From JBNJGB01 sp051747385 (GTDB taxonomy: Bacteria > Myxococcota_A > UBA9042 > PHBI01 > JACKFB01), in the NCBI GenBank assembly GCA_051747385.1, contig JBNJGB010000007.1, positions 154,429 through 218,428 of the forward strand: DNA of 64,000 nucleotides, in the 5' to 3' direction. Under the pieces are notes generated by a model. The model did no database searches. It was not told the DNA's origin and worked only from the letters and a program-made list of their open reading frames with translations. A program made the position numbers and the translations under genes. Each line of letters starts with the position of its first letter. The stretch's first letter is position 1. Shown here in pieces: positions 8,601 to 15,803 of this stretch.

Positions 8601-9121
8601 GGGTGGAAGGCCATCGCCGGGTGCTGGAGCAGCGGGTTCAGGCCCTTGCCGTCCTGGGGCGGCCCGCTCGCCACGAAGGTCTCGAACGGGCTGGACTCGA
8701 AGAGCATCAGGACCTCGAAGAACAAGATCGAGGACGTGAGCACCGCGATGACCCAGGACAGGTAGACCGGCTCGCGCTGCCGGCGGCCGTGGACGGCGAT
8801 CCCCGCGAAGATGGCCAGGGACGTCGCCCAGAAGAGCAGCGCCCCCTTCTCACCGCCCCAGAACGAGGCGACCAGGTACATGGTCGGCATCGTCGTGTCC
8901 GAGTACGCGGCGATGTACTTGTTGCCGAACTCGTGGGTGAGGAAGCCGTGCGTGAGCACGATCGCCATGGCGATGTTGAGCGCGGCCACACCATACAGGC
9001 CGTAGCGCGCGCCCCGCATCAGGGCGAGGTTCTGCGTCAGCGCGCCGGCCACCGCCGTGAGGGCGGTGGTCAGCGTCGCCAGGAAGGTGACGAGGAGGAG
9101 AAACTGACCGAGTTCCTGCAT
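5699..9121 (-). CDS. ccmF: CcmF haem lyase fused to CcmH-like domain
   Basis: A 1140-residue membrane protein, much longer than usual CcmF (about 650). Residues 1 to about 860 are CcmF-like: many transmembrane helices, the WWD region YEELGWGFYWMWDPVENAPL at about 231-250, HPAMAFHPP near 167, and a large periplasmic insert (about 590-820) before the last CcmF helix. After a further helix (about 880-905), residues 905-1105 are CcmH-like: a CDCG motif at 925-928, CAC at 945-947, then RRMLAAGMSEDAIYRYY, which recalls the CcmH stretch before its last helix. CcmF and CcmH normally form a separate-chain haem lyase; here they are one chain. The standard CcmH thioredox motif (CxxC) is replaced by these clustered Cys. 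Confidence 0.88.
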   Translation of the reverse strand: MQELGQFLLLVTFLATLTTALTAVAGALTQNLALMRGARYGLYGVAALNIAMAIVLTHGFLTHEFGNKYIAAYSDTTMPTMYLVASFWGGEKGALLFWATSLAIFAGIAVHGRRQREPVYLSWVIAVLTSSILFFEVLMLFESSPFETFVASGPPQDGKGLNPLLQHPAMAFHPPSLLTGYITFTIPFAFGAAALITGKLDSQWISDTRTWTMLSWCFLSIGMVLGALWAYEELGWGFYWMWDPVENAPLISWFTATAFLHSVMIQERRGMLKRWNAVLVCLTFLLTIFGTFLTRSQLIDSIHAFANSTLAIYFLWYMLGVAIVSVILIAWRWGALKSEDGIDSIWSRESMFVMNNVFLVGSAFIVLWGTLFPKISELPSVQQAYNQVTQAWNSTVGVLVGPMESLDQAVTLGEPWFNRIMTPVGLLLLMLMGVGPLIPWRRTTRKAFRRNFFTPLTGSLLITAVGATVASWLAIGQVAEQQGLSFGEAYGVWADGLEVVHVYTVFAYLFCLFVTWTIGREFHVATRIRRRKYGGPYSANLMALMFKNPRRYGGYVIHLGVVLMFIAFTGKVFKIQQPERPMTLGDDLTVSGYSLTYSHTDEAWDEDNGYAATKATITVVEDDETVAEREVEDLVGWLESRDVGVFHVETALGSPKVRVRFEDHAARDRLRDDVWLARHFVEDFRKVGADEAAHTQTWQLRDMRLLKVVPMLAMQKVRDARAAMGPGSTVGARVQSREGSPQVDLVFDDAEAMAGFDARLASLEVPETALYGGYDARHGALEFVDARTGTQLHPEVRYYAKHSTPTTETAIASSIHEDLYVAMRPAMGQDFINLLPVVFPLVTFLWTGAFVLLLGTLIALTPRWLAQTLVGLARGPTPAVAAAVVLLLVGLLAGGIAQARPGPAGVAPPPSAERAVEDVLRAFTCDCGPRDAPGAAARTLADEACACEEARSERAMIAELMSDYSDDQKASGRAKLDVLERLVDLDATWDARLRYDAGDYRHLLSTTKTTCPGERGLALSQSQISCSVRNRWLPRFRRMLAAGMSEDAIYRYYVDVNNATMDPASPWTYEDLRANPDKPLSWAFPTTLIAGLLVGLLVFFTRRGRRTAEEVSPSMTAPTSDDLSERQRLLLEDELDILDS

Positions 9122-9174
9122 GGGCTCCCGTGGGCGAGTCGGGGGTCAGGAGGCGTCGGGAGGCGTCGCGGCCG

Positions 9175-9669
9175 TCAGGAGGTGGGGCCGTCGGCGTCGT
9201 CGGGGGCGTACTTCTTCTCGTAGTAGTCGTCGGAGTAGCCCGCGTCGCCGCCCTCCTCCTGGTACTTGGAGGGGCACTTCACGGTCAGCTTCCCGCAGGT
9301 GACGCTCCGGTCGTCCTCGAAGGTGCCCTCCACGATGACGTGGCGGCCCTCCTTGAACGCGTCCGGCGGATTGTGGGGATATACGATCTGCAGGTCGTTG
9401 CCCTGCCCGTCGTGGATGGTGAAGCGCGTCTCCACGCGCCCGTTCACCGTCCGGGTCTCCGAGGAGCCCTCCTTCACGGTGCCCACGACCTTCACGTCGT
9501 GGCCCTCGAAGCGGGCGGGCTCCGCCTGCACGGCGGCGATCTCGAGGCTGTAGGTGCCGCTGCTGAAGCTGGACTGCACGACCAGCAACGCGCCCACGCC
9601 GATGATGCCGGCCACGATGAGGGGATAGGCCCCCTTCCGCCTGCGCGGCTTGTCGTCCCTCTCTGCCAT
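9175..9669 (-). CDS. ccmE: Haem chaperone CcmE, Cys-type variant
   Basis: A 164-residue protein anchored by one N-terminal helix (PLIVAGIIGVGALLVV) with a periplasmic OB-fold beta-barrel. CcmE receives haem from CcmC and passes it to CcmF. The usual haem-binding motif HxxxY (AKHDENY) is here VKCPSKY: Cys132 replaces the haem-binding His, with Tyr136 kept. Such CxxxY CcmE proteins are known in archaea and some deltaproteobacteria with a variant System I. A second Cys is at 125. The C-terminal tail is acidic with repeated Tyr. The ATG at 9669 is two bases from the moaA stop, so the two are probably co-transcribed. Confidence 0.9.
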   Translation of the reverse strand: MAERDDKPRRRKGAYPLIVAGIIGVGALLVVQSSFSSGTYSLEIAAVQAEPARFEGHDVKVVGTVKEGSSETRTVNGRVETRFTIHDGQGNDLQIVYPHNPPDAFKEGRHVIVEGTFEDDRSVTCGKLTVKCPSKYQEEGGDAGYSDDYYEKKYAPDDADGPTS

Positions 9670-9671
9670 GG

Positions 9672-10811
9672 TCAGCCTCCGGTGACGTTCATGCTCTGGT
9701 ACACGCGCTGGCCGCCCCCTTCAACGTCGAAGCGATGCCCCGGTCCCTTGGACCAGAGCGCCTCCTCGACGAGGGCGACGATCTCGTCGTCCGATGCCCC
9801 GCCACGCAGGGCGTCCCGCAGCGACAACGCGCCCGGAAACGCCAGGCATTCCTGGAGTGTGCCGGTGGCCGTCATCCGCACCCGGTTGCAGGTGGAGCAG
9901 AAGTTGTGGCTGAGGGCGCTGATGAAGCCCACGCAGGTCGACGCGCCGCCGCCCCGCGGGGTGAGCTCCCGATACACGGCCGGCCCCTCGCCGCGGATCC
10001 CGGCCGACGGGCCGTGCCCGATGGGCTCCCGGACGTCGAAGTCCTCCGCCAGGCGCTCGAGCATGGCACCGGTGGACATGAAGGTGTCGTCGCTCCAGAA
10101 GCCGTCCACGCCGATGGGCATGTACTCGATGAAGCGCACGACCGCGCCCCGCTCGGCGGCGAAGCGGACCAGGTCCACGAGCTCGTCGTCGTTGAACCCG
10201 CGGACGACCACGACGTTGAGCTTGATGGGCGAGAACCCGGCGTCCCGGGCCGCGTCGATCCCCTCCAGCACGCGCGACAGGAGATCCGTGCGCGTCATGG
10301 TCCGGAAGCGATCCTCCCGCAGGGTGTCGATGCTGATGTTGAGCCGCTCGAGGCCGGCGTCCCGGAGAGGACCGGCCAGGTCGGACAGCGCATAGCCGTT
10401 GGTGGTCATGGCGAGGTCCTCGACCCCGTCTACGGCGCCGATCCGCCCCACCAGGTCCACCACGTCCCTGCGGAGGAGCGGCTCCCCCCCCGTCAGGCGC
10501 ACGCGCCGGATCCCCAGGCGCACGAAGCAGGCGACCAGGCGCTCGACCTCCTCGAAGGACAGCAGATCCCGTCGCGGGACGAACCGGACGCCCTCCTCCG
10601 GCATGCAGTAGCGGCACCGGAAGTTACAGCGATCCGTCACCGACATGCGCAGGTAGTGCACCTTGCGGCGCTCGCCGTCCACCAGCGGCCGGGGGGCGGG
10701 CGGACGCCGCAACGCGCCTTCCTCGTCGCCCATGGACAGGCGATCGAGCGGGACGCGGTCGGTGGACGGGCGCACCGCCGCGTCGTCGGGCTCTTCGGTG
10801 GCGATGGGCAT
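9672..10811 (-). CDS. moaA: GTP 3',8-cyclase MoaA
   Basis: A 379-residue radical SAM enzyme that makes 3',8-cyclo-GTP in the first step of molybdenum cofactor synthesis. The N-terminal Fe-S motif is CNFRCRYC (CxxxCxxC), followed by LTGGEPLLRRD. The C-terminal second cluster is FCSTCNRVR with a third Cys 14 residues later (CX2CX13C), and the chain ends in the conserved Gly-Gly. The ATG at 10811 adds about 50 residues before the core compared with most MoaA, so the true start may be internal. It leads the ccm operon, an uncommon association that may reflect shared need in molybdenum- and haem-containing respiratory enzymes. Confidence 0.92.
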   Translation of the reverse strand: MPIATEEPDDAAVRPSTDRVPLDRLSMGDEEGALRRPPAPRPLVDGERRKVHYLRMSVTDRCNFRCRYCMPEEGVRFVPRRDLLSFEEVERLVACFVRLGIRRVRLTGGEPLLRRDVVDLVGRIGAVDGVEDLAMTTNGYALSDLAGPLRDAGLERLNISIDTLREDRFRTMTRTDLLSRVLEGIDAARDAGFSPIKLNVVVVRGFNDDELVDLVRFAAERGAVVRFIEYMPIGVDGFWSDDTFMSTGAMLERLAEDFDVREPIGHGPSAGIRGEGPAVYRELTPRGGGASTCVGFISALSHNFCSTCNRVRMTATGTLQECLAFPGALSLRDALRGGASDDEIVALVEEALWSKGPGHRFDVEGGGQRVYQSMNVTGG

Positions 10812-10901
10812 CGGAGGGCTCCGTCGCGGCGACGTGAAGCCCGACCATAAAGTCGGACCTCTGCGGTCGCAAGCATGGGAACCGCCCCGACACGACGTCC
10901 G

Positions 10902-10930
10902 TTGACAGGGTCCCGTCCCTGGCCGATTCT
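10902..10930 (+). promoter_or_regulatory. Predicted sigma-70 promoter for the lysine-repeat protein gene
   Basis: A perfect -35 box TTGACA (10902-10907) is followed after 17 bp by GATTCT (10925-10930). The start codon lies about 53 bp downstream, with an AGGGAG ribosome site just before it. Confidence 0.55.
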
Positions 10931-10983
10931 CTCGCCCCTCCGGCCGGCGCCCCCGGCCGCGCAACAGCTCAGGGAGCCCCATC

Positions 10984-11562
10984 GTGCTCGATCAGTTCAA
11001 GACGACGCTGCTTCGGAAGGCCGGCCAGGTCCTCGGTTCCCGGGCCGCCCTCAACGTCCTGTCCAACCCCCAGTTCCAGGAGGCGCTCAAGCGCGCCATC
11101 AACCTGCGGGCCGACGTCCGCGAGAGCTGGGAGAAGCAGTCCGAGGGGATCGCCCGGACGTTCAACCTGGTCACGCGGCAGGACATCAAGATCCTCAAGC
11201 GCACCATGCGCGAGCTGGAAAACCAGGTCGCCACGCTAGAGTGGGAGCTGAAGCAGCAGCAGGAGAAGGCCGAGGCCGCGAAGGCCGCCGCCAAGGCCGC
11301 CGAGACCCGCGCCGCGGAGATCGAGGCCGAGAAAGAGGCCGCCGCGAAGAAGTCGGCCGCCAAGAAGTCGACCGCCAAGAAGTCGACCGCCAAGAAGTCG
11401 ACCGCCGCCAGGAAGTCGACGGCGAAGAAGTCGACGGCGAAGAAGTCGACCGCCGCCAGGAAGTCGACGGCGAAGAAGTCGACGGCGAAGAAGTCGACGG
11501 CGAAGAAGTCGACGGCGAAGAAGTCGACCGCCGCCAAGAAGCCGACCGCCAGGAAGTCGTAG
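10984..11562 (+). CDS. Coiled-coil protein with histone H1-like Lys-rich repeat tail
   Basis: A 192-residue protein. Residues 1-85 are helical (LLRKAGQVLGSRAALNVL), 85-118 form a charged Ala/Glu coiled coil, and 119-192 consist of about 14 short repeats of the AKKST or ARKST type. Such tails occur in histone H1-like nucleoid proteins and in PhaF-type phasins, which link polyhydroxyalkanoate granules to DNA. The N-terminal half is compatible with a phasin or polymer-synthase-subunit-like helix bundle, but this is not certain. The repeats alternate two synonymous codon forms (gtcgaccgcc and gtcgacggcg blocks), which shows expansion by block duplication. The start is GTG at 10984. Confidence 0.8.
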   Translation: MLDQFKTTLLRKAGQVLGSRAALNVLSNPQFQEALKRAINLRADVRESWEKQSEGIARTFNLVTRQDIKILKRTMRELENQVATLEWELKQQQEKAEAAKAAAKAAETRAAEIEAEKEAAAKKSAAKKSTAKKSTAKKSTAARKSTAKKSTAKKSTAARKSTAKKSTAKKSTAKKSTAKKSTAAKKPTARKS

Positions 11563-11632
11563 CAGGTTACGGGACAGGCCGCCGCGGCCGAAATTTGCGG
11601 CGATCACGCGCGTTCGTACAGGATCGGCCCGC

Positions 11633-14308
11633 GTGGAGCGCACGGGACGCGCGTTCGGGGCGCGCCCGCCGCCGTCGACTCCTGCCCCGAGAGGCCCGAC
11701 CCACGACTTGTCCGCCGTCCTCCTGGTCCTGAGCCTGCTCATCCACCCCGGCCCCGCGCCGGCGGAGGTCGCCGCCGCACGGCACGCCGACCGGGTCCAC
11801 GAGCACCCCGCGCAGGACCTCCTCGACGCCGGACGCACGGCCTACCACACCGGGGAGCACGCCGCGGCCGGGCGCTTCCTCGAGCAGGCCCTGGCGAGCG
11901 ACCCGGAGCCCCTGCAGCGGGCGGACGCCCTCCACCTGCTCGGTCTCACCCGGACGGCCCAGGGCCGCCACGCAGAGGCCGCCCGCACCCTGGAGGCGGC
12001 CCTGGAAGCGGCGAAGCGTGCGGGCCGCGCCCCCTTGCGAGACTTCCTTCAGATGGCGCTCGCTCGCGCCAGGGACGCCGCGGGCGAGCATGCGGAGGCC
12101 GCTGCGCTGTTCGACGAGGTCCGCGGAGACGCTTGGTCCCCGCTGGTCGTGGACGCCGCCCGGCGACACGCCCTGGCCCTGCAGAGCGCGGGACACGACG
12201 AGGCGGCGCGACGCGCGTGGCGAGCCTTCCTCCGCACGTTCCCGGACTCCGTGGACGTCCACGAGGCGCGGGTCCGGCTGGCCCACCTGGACCGGGCTGC
12301 GGGCGACGTGGCCGACGCCGTGGCGCGGTACAGGCGCATCCTACGCGAGGCACCGCGGAGCCGCGCCGGGGACGAGGCCCGGTTGGCGCTGGACGCCCTC
12401 GCCGAGGCCGGACATCCGGAGGCGGGCCCTCCGAGGGGCGAGGATCGCCTCGCGGAGCTTCGCTGGCTCGTGAACGAGCGCCGCTTCGCCGAGGCCCGCC
12501 CCGGCCTGGAGGCGTTCCTGGAGGACGCCCACGAGGGGAGCCTCCGCGCGTCGGACTTCGAGGACCTGGAGGTCGAGGAGGCGGAGATCGAGTCCCTCGC
12601 GCTCCTGGCCCGGACCCTGCGTGAGACCGGCGAGACCGAGGAGGCCCTCGCGCTGTACGGGCGGATCGAGGAGCGCGACGAGCCGGCGACCAGCGCCGAT
12701 CGGATCGCGTGGATGCTGGCCTCGCTGGGCCGCCACGACGGGGCCGAGGCGACGCTGCTGGAGCACCACGACGGGCGCCGCGGCCGGCGCTACTGGCGCG
12801 ACGTGGGCGAGCTTCGTCTGGCCTTCGGCCGCTACGCCGAGGCGGCCGGCGCCTGGCGCGAGGCGCGGCGATCCGAGCGACGGCGGGACGACTACGTGGA
12901 CCGGAAGATCGCCTGGTCCGACCTGTGGTCCGGGGAGCACGAGCGGGCCATGAGGCGGCTCGAGCGCGTCGAGCGCCAGCAGCGCCGCCACCGGGACTGG
13001 GCCCGCTACTGGCAGGCCCGCACCTTGCAGGAGGCGGGCCGCACCGAGCAGGCCCTCCAGCGCTTCCGGGCCCTCGCCGGCGCGGAGCCCCTGACCTACT
13101 ACGGCATCCAGGCGTGGAGCCGGGCCGCGGAGATCGAGGGCGTCGCGCCCGAGCGACGACCCCGACGACCGCTCCTCCCGCGCCTCATCGCGCGGGCGAC
13201 GGGCCCGGCCCTGGCGGCGCTGATGGACGGTCCGTCGGGCGTGGCCACGGCGCCCCCCGCGCCGGCCGCGCGCACCCCGACCCTCCGCTGGGAGGACCGG
13301 GTCCGCCTGCCTCGCTGGGAGGATGCCCCCCGCCCCGCGCCGCGCGCCGAACGCCTGGCCGCCCTCCGCGACCTGGCCGAGGGCTGGGGGCGCGCGGCTC
13401 CCGAGGCGGACCGGGCCCTGGCTCTCGAGCGCCTGGGCTTCACCGAGCGCGCGGTGGACGAGCTTCGCGTCATCGACACGGACTACCGGGTCTACCGCTG
13501 GAAGGGCGCCCGGGGGCTGGTCGGCCGCGGGCGCTCGGACATGCTGGACAACCGGCGCCACAAGAAGATCCGCGGCGGGGCCGACATCGACCACCTCGGG
13601 CGACGCGGCTGGCGGTCCGCGCGACGCTTCGGCCGCGCGGCCAAGGACGGCGACTTCCTCCGGGCGCTCCGGCGTGCCCAGCGAGCCCTCGCGGATCCCT
13701 GGGCGCTCCGGCGCGCCGTGCTGGAGACCGGCGGCCCCGGGTCGCCCTCGGAAGCCCACGGCTCGCGCCGGTGGGAGGCGACGTATCCCCTGGCCTGGCC
13801 GCGCCCCATGGCCACGTACTCCAGCCTCCACCGCGTGCCGGCCTACCTCCTGTACGGCGTGATGACCGTGGAGAGCACCTTCCACGCCCACGCCGTGAGC
13901 GTCTCCCACGCGTACGGCGCGCTTCAGATGATCCCGCGGACCGGGCGGCGCGTGGCCGAGGAGCTGGGCTTCGAGGAGTTCACGCCGGAGGTGCTCCTGC
14001 GCCCGGAGGTCTCCATCTACATGGGCAGCTACTACCTCGGCCGCCTCCTGGACCGGTTCCGGGGCCAGGAGCCCCTGGCGGCGGCGGCCTACAACGCGGG
14101 CCCGCACCGGGTGGCGGCCTGGCTGGACGCGCACCCGGACCGGCCCATGGACGTCTTCATCGAGGAGATCCCCTTCCGCCAGGCCCGCGGCTACGCGCGC
14201 AAGGTGCTCCGCTACACGGCCCGGTATCGCCGCACGTACCACGGCGAGCCCCACATGTACGTGAGCAACGACCTGGATCCGCGCCATGGGGCCACGCCGA
14301 CGTACTGA
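11633..14308 (+). CDS. TPR-containing lytic transglycosylase (Slt-like)
   Basis: An 891-residue exported peptidoglycan hydrolase. An N-terminal hydrophobic segment (LSAVLLVLSLLIHPGPAPAE) acts as signal sequence. Residues about 50-520 are TPR-like helical repeats. The C-terminal 200 residues carry the SLT goose-lysozyme-like domain: catalytic Glu in GVMTVESTFHAHAVS, then YGALQMIPRTG and AAAYNAGPHRV, all typical of Slt70/MltC-type enzymes. It cleaves glycan strands to give 1,6-anhydro ends. The GTG at 11633 puts about 25 residues before the signal; a TTG at 11708 is an alternative start. It is longer than E. coli Slt70 because of extra TPRs. Confidence 0.85.
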   Translation: MERTGRAFGARPPPSTPAPRGPTHDLSAVLLVLSLLIHPGPAPAEVAAARHADRVHEHPAQDLLDAGRTAYHTGEHAAAGRFLEQALASDPEPLQRADALHLLGLTRTAQGRHAEAARTLEAALEAAKRAGRAPLRDFLQMALARARDAAGEHAEAAALFDEVRGDAWSPLVVDAARRHALALQSAGHDEAARRAWRAFLRTFPDSVDVHEARVRLAHLDRAAGDVADAVARYRRILREAPRSRAGDEARLALDALAEAGHPEAGPPRGEDRLAELRWLVNERRFAEARPGLEAFLEDAHEGSLRASDFEDLEVEEAEIESLALLARTLRETGETEEALALYGRIEERDEPATSADRIAWMLASLGRHDGAEATLLEHHDGRRGRRYWRDVGELRLAFGRYAEAAGAWREARRSERRRDDYVDRKIAWSDLWSGEHERAMRRLERVERQQRRHRDWARYWQARTLQEAGRTEQALQRFRALAGAEPLTYYGIQAWSRAAEIEGVAPERRPRRPLLPRLIARATGPALAALMDGPSGVATAPPAPAARTPTLRWEDRVRLPRWEDAPRPAPRAERLAALRDLAEGWGRAAPEADRALALERLGFTERAVDELRVIDTDYRVYRWKGARGLVGRGRSDMLDNRRHKKIRGGADIDHLGRRGWRSARRFGRAAKDGDFLRALRRAQRALADPWALRRAVLETGGPGSPSEAHGSRRWEATYPLAWPRPMATYSSLHRVPAYLLYGVMTVESTFHAHAVSVSHAYGALQMIPRTGRRVAEELGFEEFTPEVLLRPEVSIYMGSYYLGRLLDRFRGQEPLAAAAYNAGPHRVAAWLDAHPDRPMDVFIEEIPFRQARGYARKVLRYTARYRRTYHGEPHMYVSNDLDPRHGATPTY

Positions 14309-14327
14309 CGGTCGCGGGCGCGGACAC

Positions 14328-14612
14328 CAGGGCAATCGCGAAGTCGGAGGAGGGTGGGCCGCGCGGCGGTATGGCGCCCGGCGCCGGATTGCACCCGCTC
14401 GGAGAGGGTGCATTCTGCGCGTCTGAGAGCAGGCAAGGGCAAGGGCAAGGGAGGGCGGTCGCAAAGTCCGAGAAACGTGGGCCGCGCGGCGGTACGGCGC
14501 CCGGCGCCGGGTTGCACCCCTCGGAAACGATGGGTTTTGCGCGTCTGAGAGCAGGCAAGGGCAAGGGCAAGGGCAAGGGCAAGGGAGGGCGGTCGACTTT
14601 GCGACCGCCCTG
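14328..14612 (+). mobile_element. Two overlapping copies of MITE-like element R1
   Basis: Copy B (14328-14461) begins CAGGGCAATCGCGAAGTCGG and holds three GGGCAA-type units (14432-14451). Copy C (14452-14612) begins AGGGCGGTCGCAAAGTCC, has five units (14554-14585) and ends in a perfect 10-bp hairpin AGGGCGGTCG/CGACCGCCCT (14586-14611) plus G. The two share the block at 14452-14461. Both match the element at 2751-2913 read on the other strand, including the core GGCCGCGCGGCGGTA and GCGCGTCTGAGAGCAGGC. No flanking duplication is seen around the pair, which fits a tandem or nested rearrangement. The pair fills most of the gap between the transglycosylase and the next gene. Confidence 0.85.
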
Positions 14613-14631
14613 GGGCTCCGCGCGGCGGTCC

Positions 14632-14661
14632 TTTCCAGGCGTCGGGAGGAGACGCTATAGT
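14632..14661 (+). promoter_or_regulatory. Possible promoter for the coiled-coil protein gene
   Basis: TTTCCA (14632-14637) and TATAGT (14656-14661) are spaced by 18 bp just after the R1 pair and about 50 bp before the ATG at 14711. Confidence 0.35.
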
Positions 14662-14710
14662 GCGCGGACGTGGGCGCGACCGGCGCCCCGCCGCAGCATC
14701 CGGGAGGCGC

Positions 14711-15352
14711 ATGGCGGAGGACCTGGCACAGAGCATCCGCGCCGAGAACAAGCGCATGGAGGCCGAGCTGGAGAGCCTCGCGCAGCGGCTCCACGACCTC
14801 CGCGTGCAGTACGACCGCTACTTCATGGGGCTCGAGCGGATCCCGCCGCTCCGCGACCGGCAGGCCCTCGAGCGCGACATGCGGAACTCCGGCCTGCGGA
14901 AGGCCCGCCGGACGGCCCTGAAGTTCCGCTTCAACAACCTCCGCCAGAGCCTCGCGACCCACGCGCGGCGCTGGGACCGCATCATGCGGCTCATCGAGGA
15001 GGGGCGCTTCAAGCGCGAGCGGAACGCCCTGTCCGCGCACCCGACCCCGCCGACGCCCGAAGCCGGCTCCAACGGCGACGGGAAGCGCCCAGGCGGCGAG
15101 CGCACGCAGGGGAAGGCCGGGAGCAACGGGCGGGCCAACGGAGACGCCCGCGCCGTGTTCGAGTCGTGGCGCGCCGCGCAGCGGAAGGTCGGCCGGAGCG
15201 CCAAGGTCGACTTCGAGAAGTTCCGTCGCAAGCTGGAGGCGCAGAAGCGCGCCCAGATGAAGAAGTACGGCTGGAAGGACGTGAACTACTCGGTGCGGGT
15301 CAAGGGCGACAAGGTCGCGCTGGTGGCCCGGCCGGTCAAGGACGACGGCTGA
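14711..15352 (+). CDS. Coiled-coil protein, MXAN_5187-C-terminal-like
   Basis: A 213-residue cytoplasmic protein of unknown function. The first 40 residues form a coiled coil (NKRMEAELESLAQRLHDLR), followed by FNNLRQSLATHARRWDRIMR and RLIEEGRFKRE, which resemble the conserved C-terminal segment of myxobacterial MXAN_5187-type proteins. After a Gly/Asn/Thr linker (about 115-150) a second basic helical part ends in a beta-like stretch (VNYSVRVKGDKVALVARPV). The ATG at 14711 has GGGAGG upstream. Its end overlaps the convergent lipoprotein gene by 17 nt. Confidence 0.7.
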   Translation: MAEDLAQSIRAENKRMEAELESLAQRLHDLRVQYDRYFMGLERIPPLRDRQALERDMRNSGLRKARRTALKFRFNNLRQSLATHARRWDRIMRLIEEGRFKRERNALSAHPTPPTPEAGSNGDGKRPGGERTQGKAGSNGRANGDARAVFESWRAAQRKVGRSAKVDFEKFRRKLEAQKRAQMKKYGWKDVNYSVRVKGDKVALVARPVKDDG

Positions 15353-15803
15353 CGTCCCCCTCGGCGCCGAAGTCCGGCAGACCCTCGGGCGGAGGCCGAT
15401 CCTCGCGCGGCACCTCCTTGTCCGCGTCGAGCTTCCACCCCTCGGAGTGGTAGCGCCACACCTGCTGGCGGCGGGTGCGCTTCATGTGGACGCCGCCGGC
15501 GCGGTGATAGGACACGTCCACCTGGAGCACGGCCACCTCGTCGCGGATCTCCACGGGGGTGAGCTCGTAGTCGACGATGGTGAAGGCGCGCGAGGACCGC
15601 TCCATGCGTGCCAGCCAGGAGGTCCGGCGCTCGACGGGGACGGCCTGCGCCGCGGAGCGCAGGCGCTTCCACCGGAGATCGTCGTTGAACTGCCGCGCGG
15701 TGTCCTGGAGCTTCTCGCGCTTCGTCCGGTAGCCCGGGCCGCAGGCCTGGGCCGTGACGGTCGCGAGGAGCAGGACGGCGAGCACCGACAGGGTGCGATT
15801 CAT
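15336..15803 (-). CDS. Putative small lipoprotein
   Basis: A 155-residue exported protein. The signal sequence MNRTLSVLAVLLLATVTAQA precedes Cys21, a possible lipidation site. The mature part has a helical start and then beta-rich NTF2-like strands (IVDYELTPVEIRDEVAVLQV, RRQQVWRYHSEGWKLD). The ATG at 15803 overlaps the stop of the upstream flippase gene (ATGA), so it is translated from the same message. Function unknown. Confidence 0.68.
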   Translation of the reverse strand: MNRTLSVLAVLLLATVTAQACGPGYRTKREKLQDTARQFNDDLRWKRLRSAAQAVPVERRTSWLARMERSSRAFTIVDYELTPVEIRDEVAVLQVDVSYHRAGGVHMKRTRRQQVWRYHSEGWKLDADKEVPREDRPPPEGLPDFGAEGDVSRRP

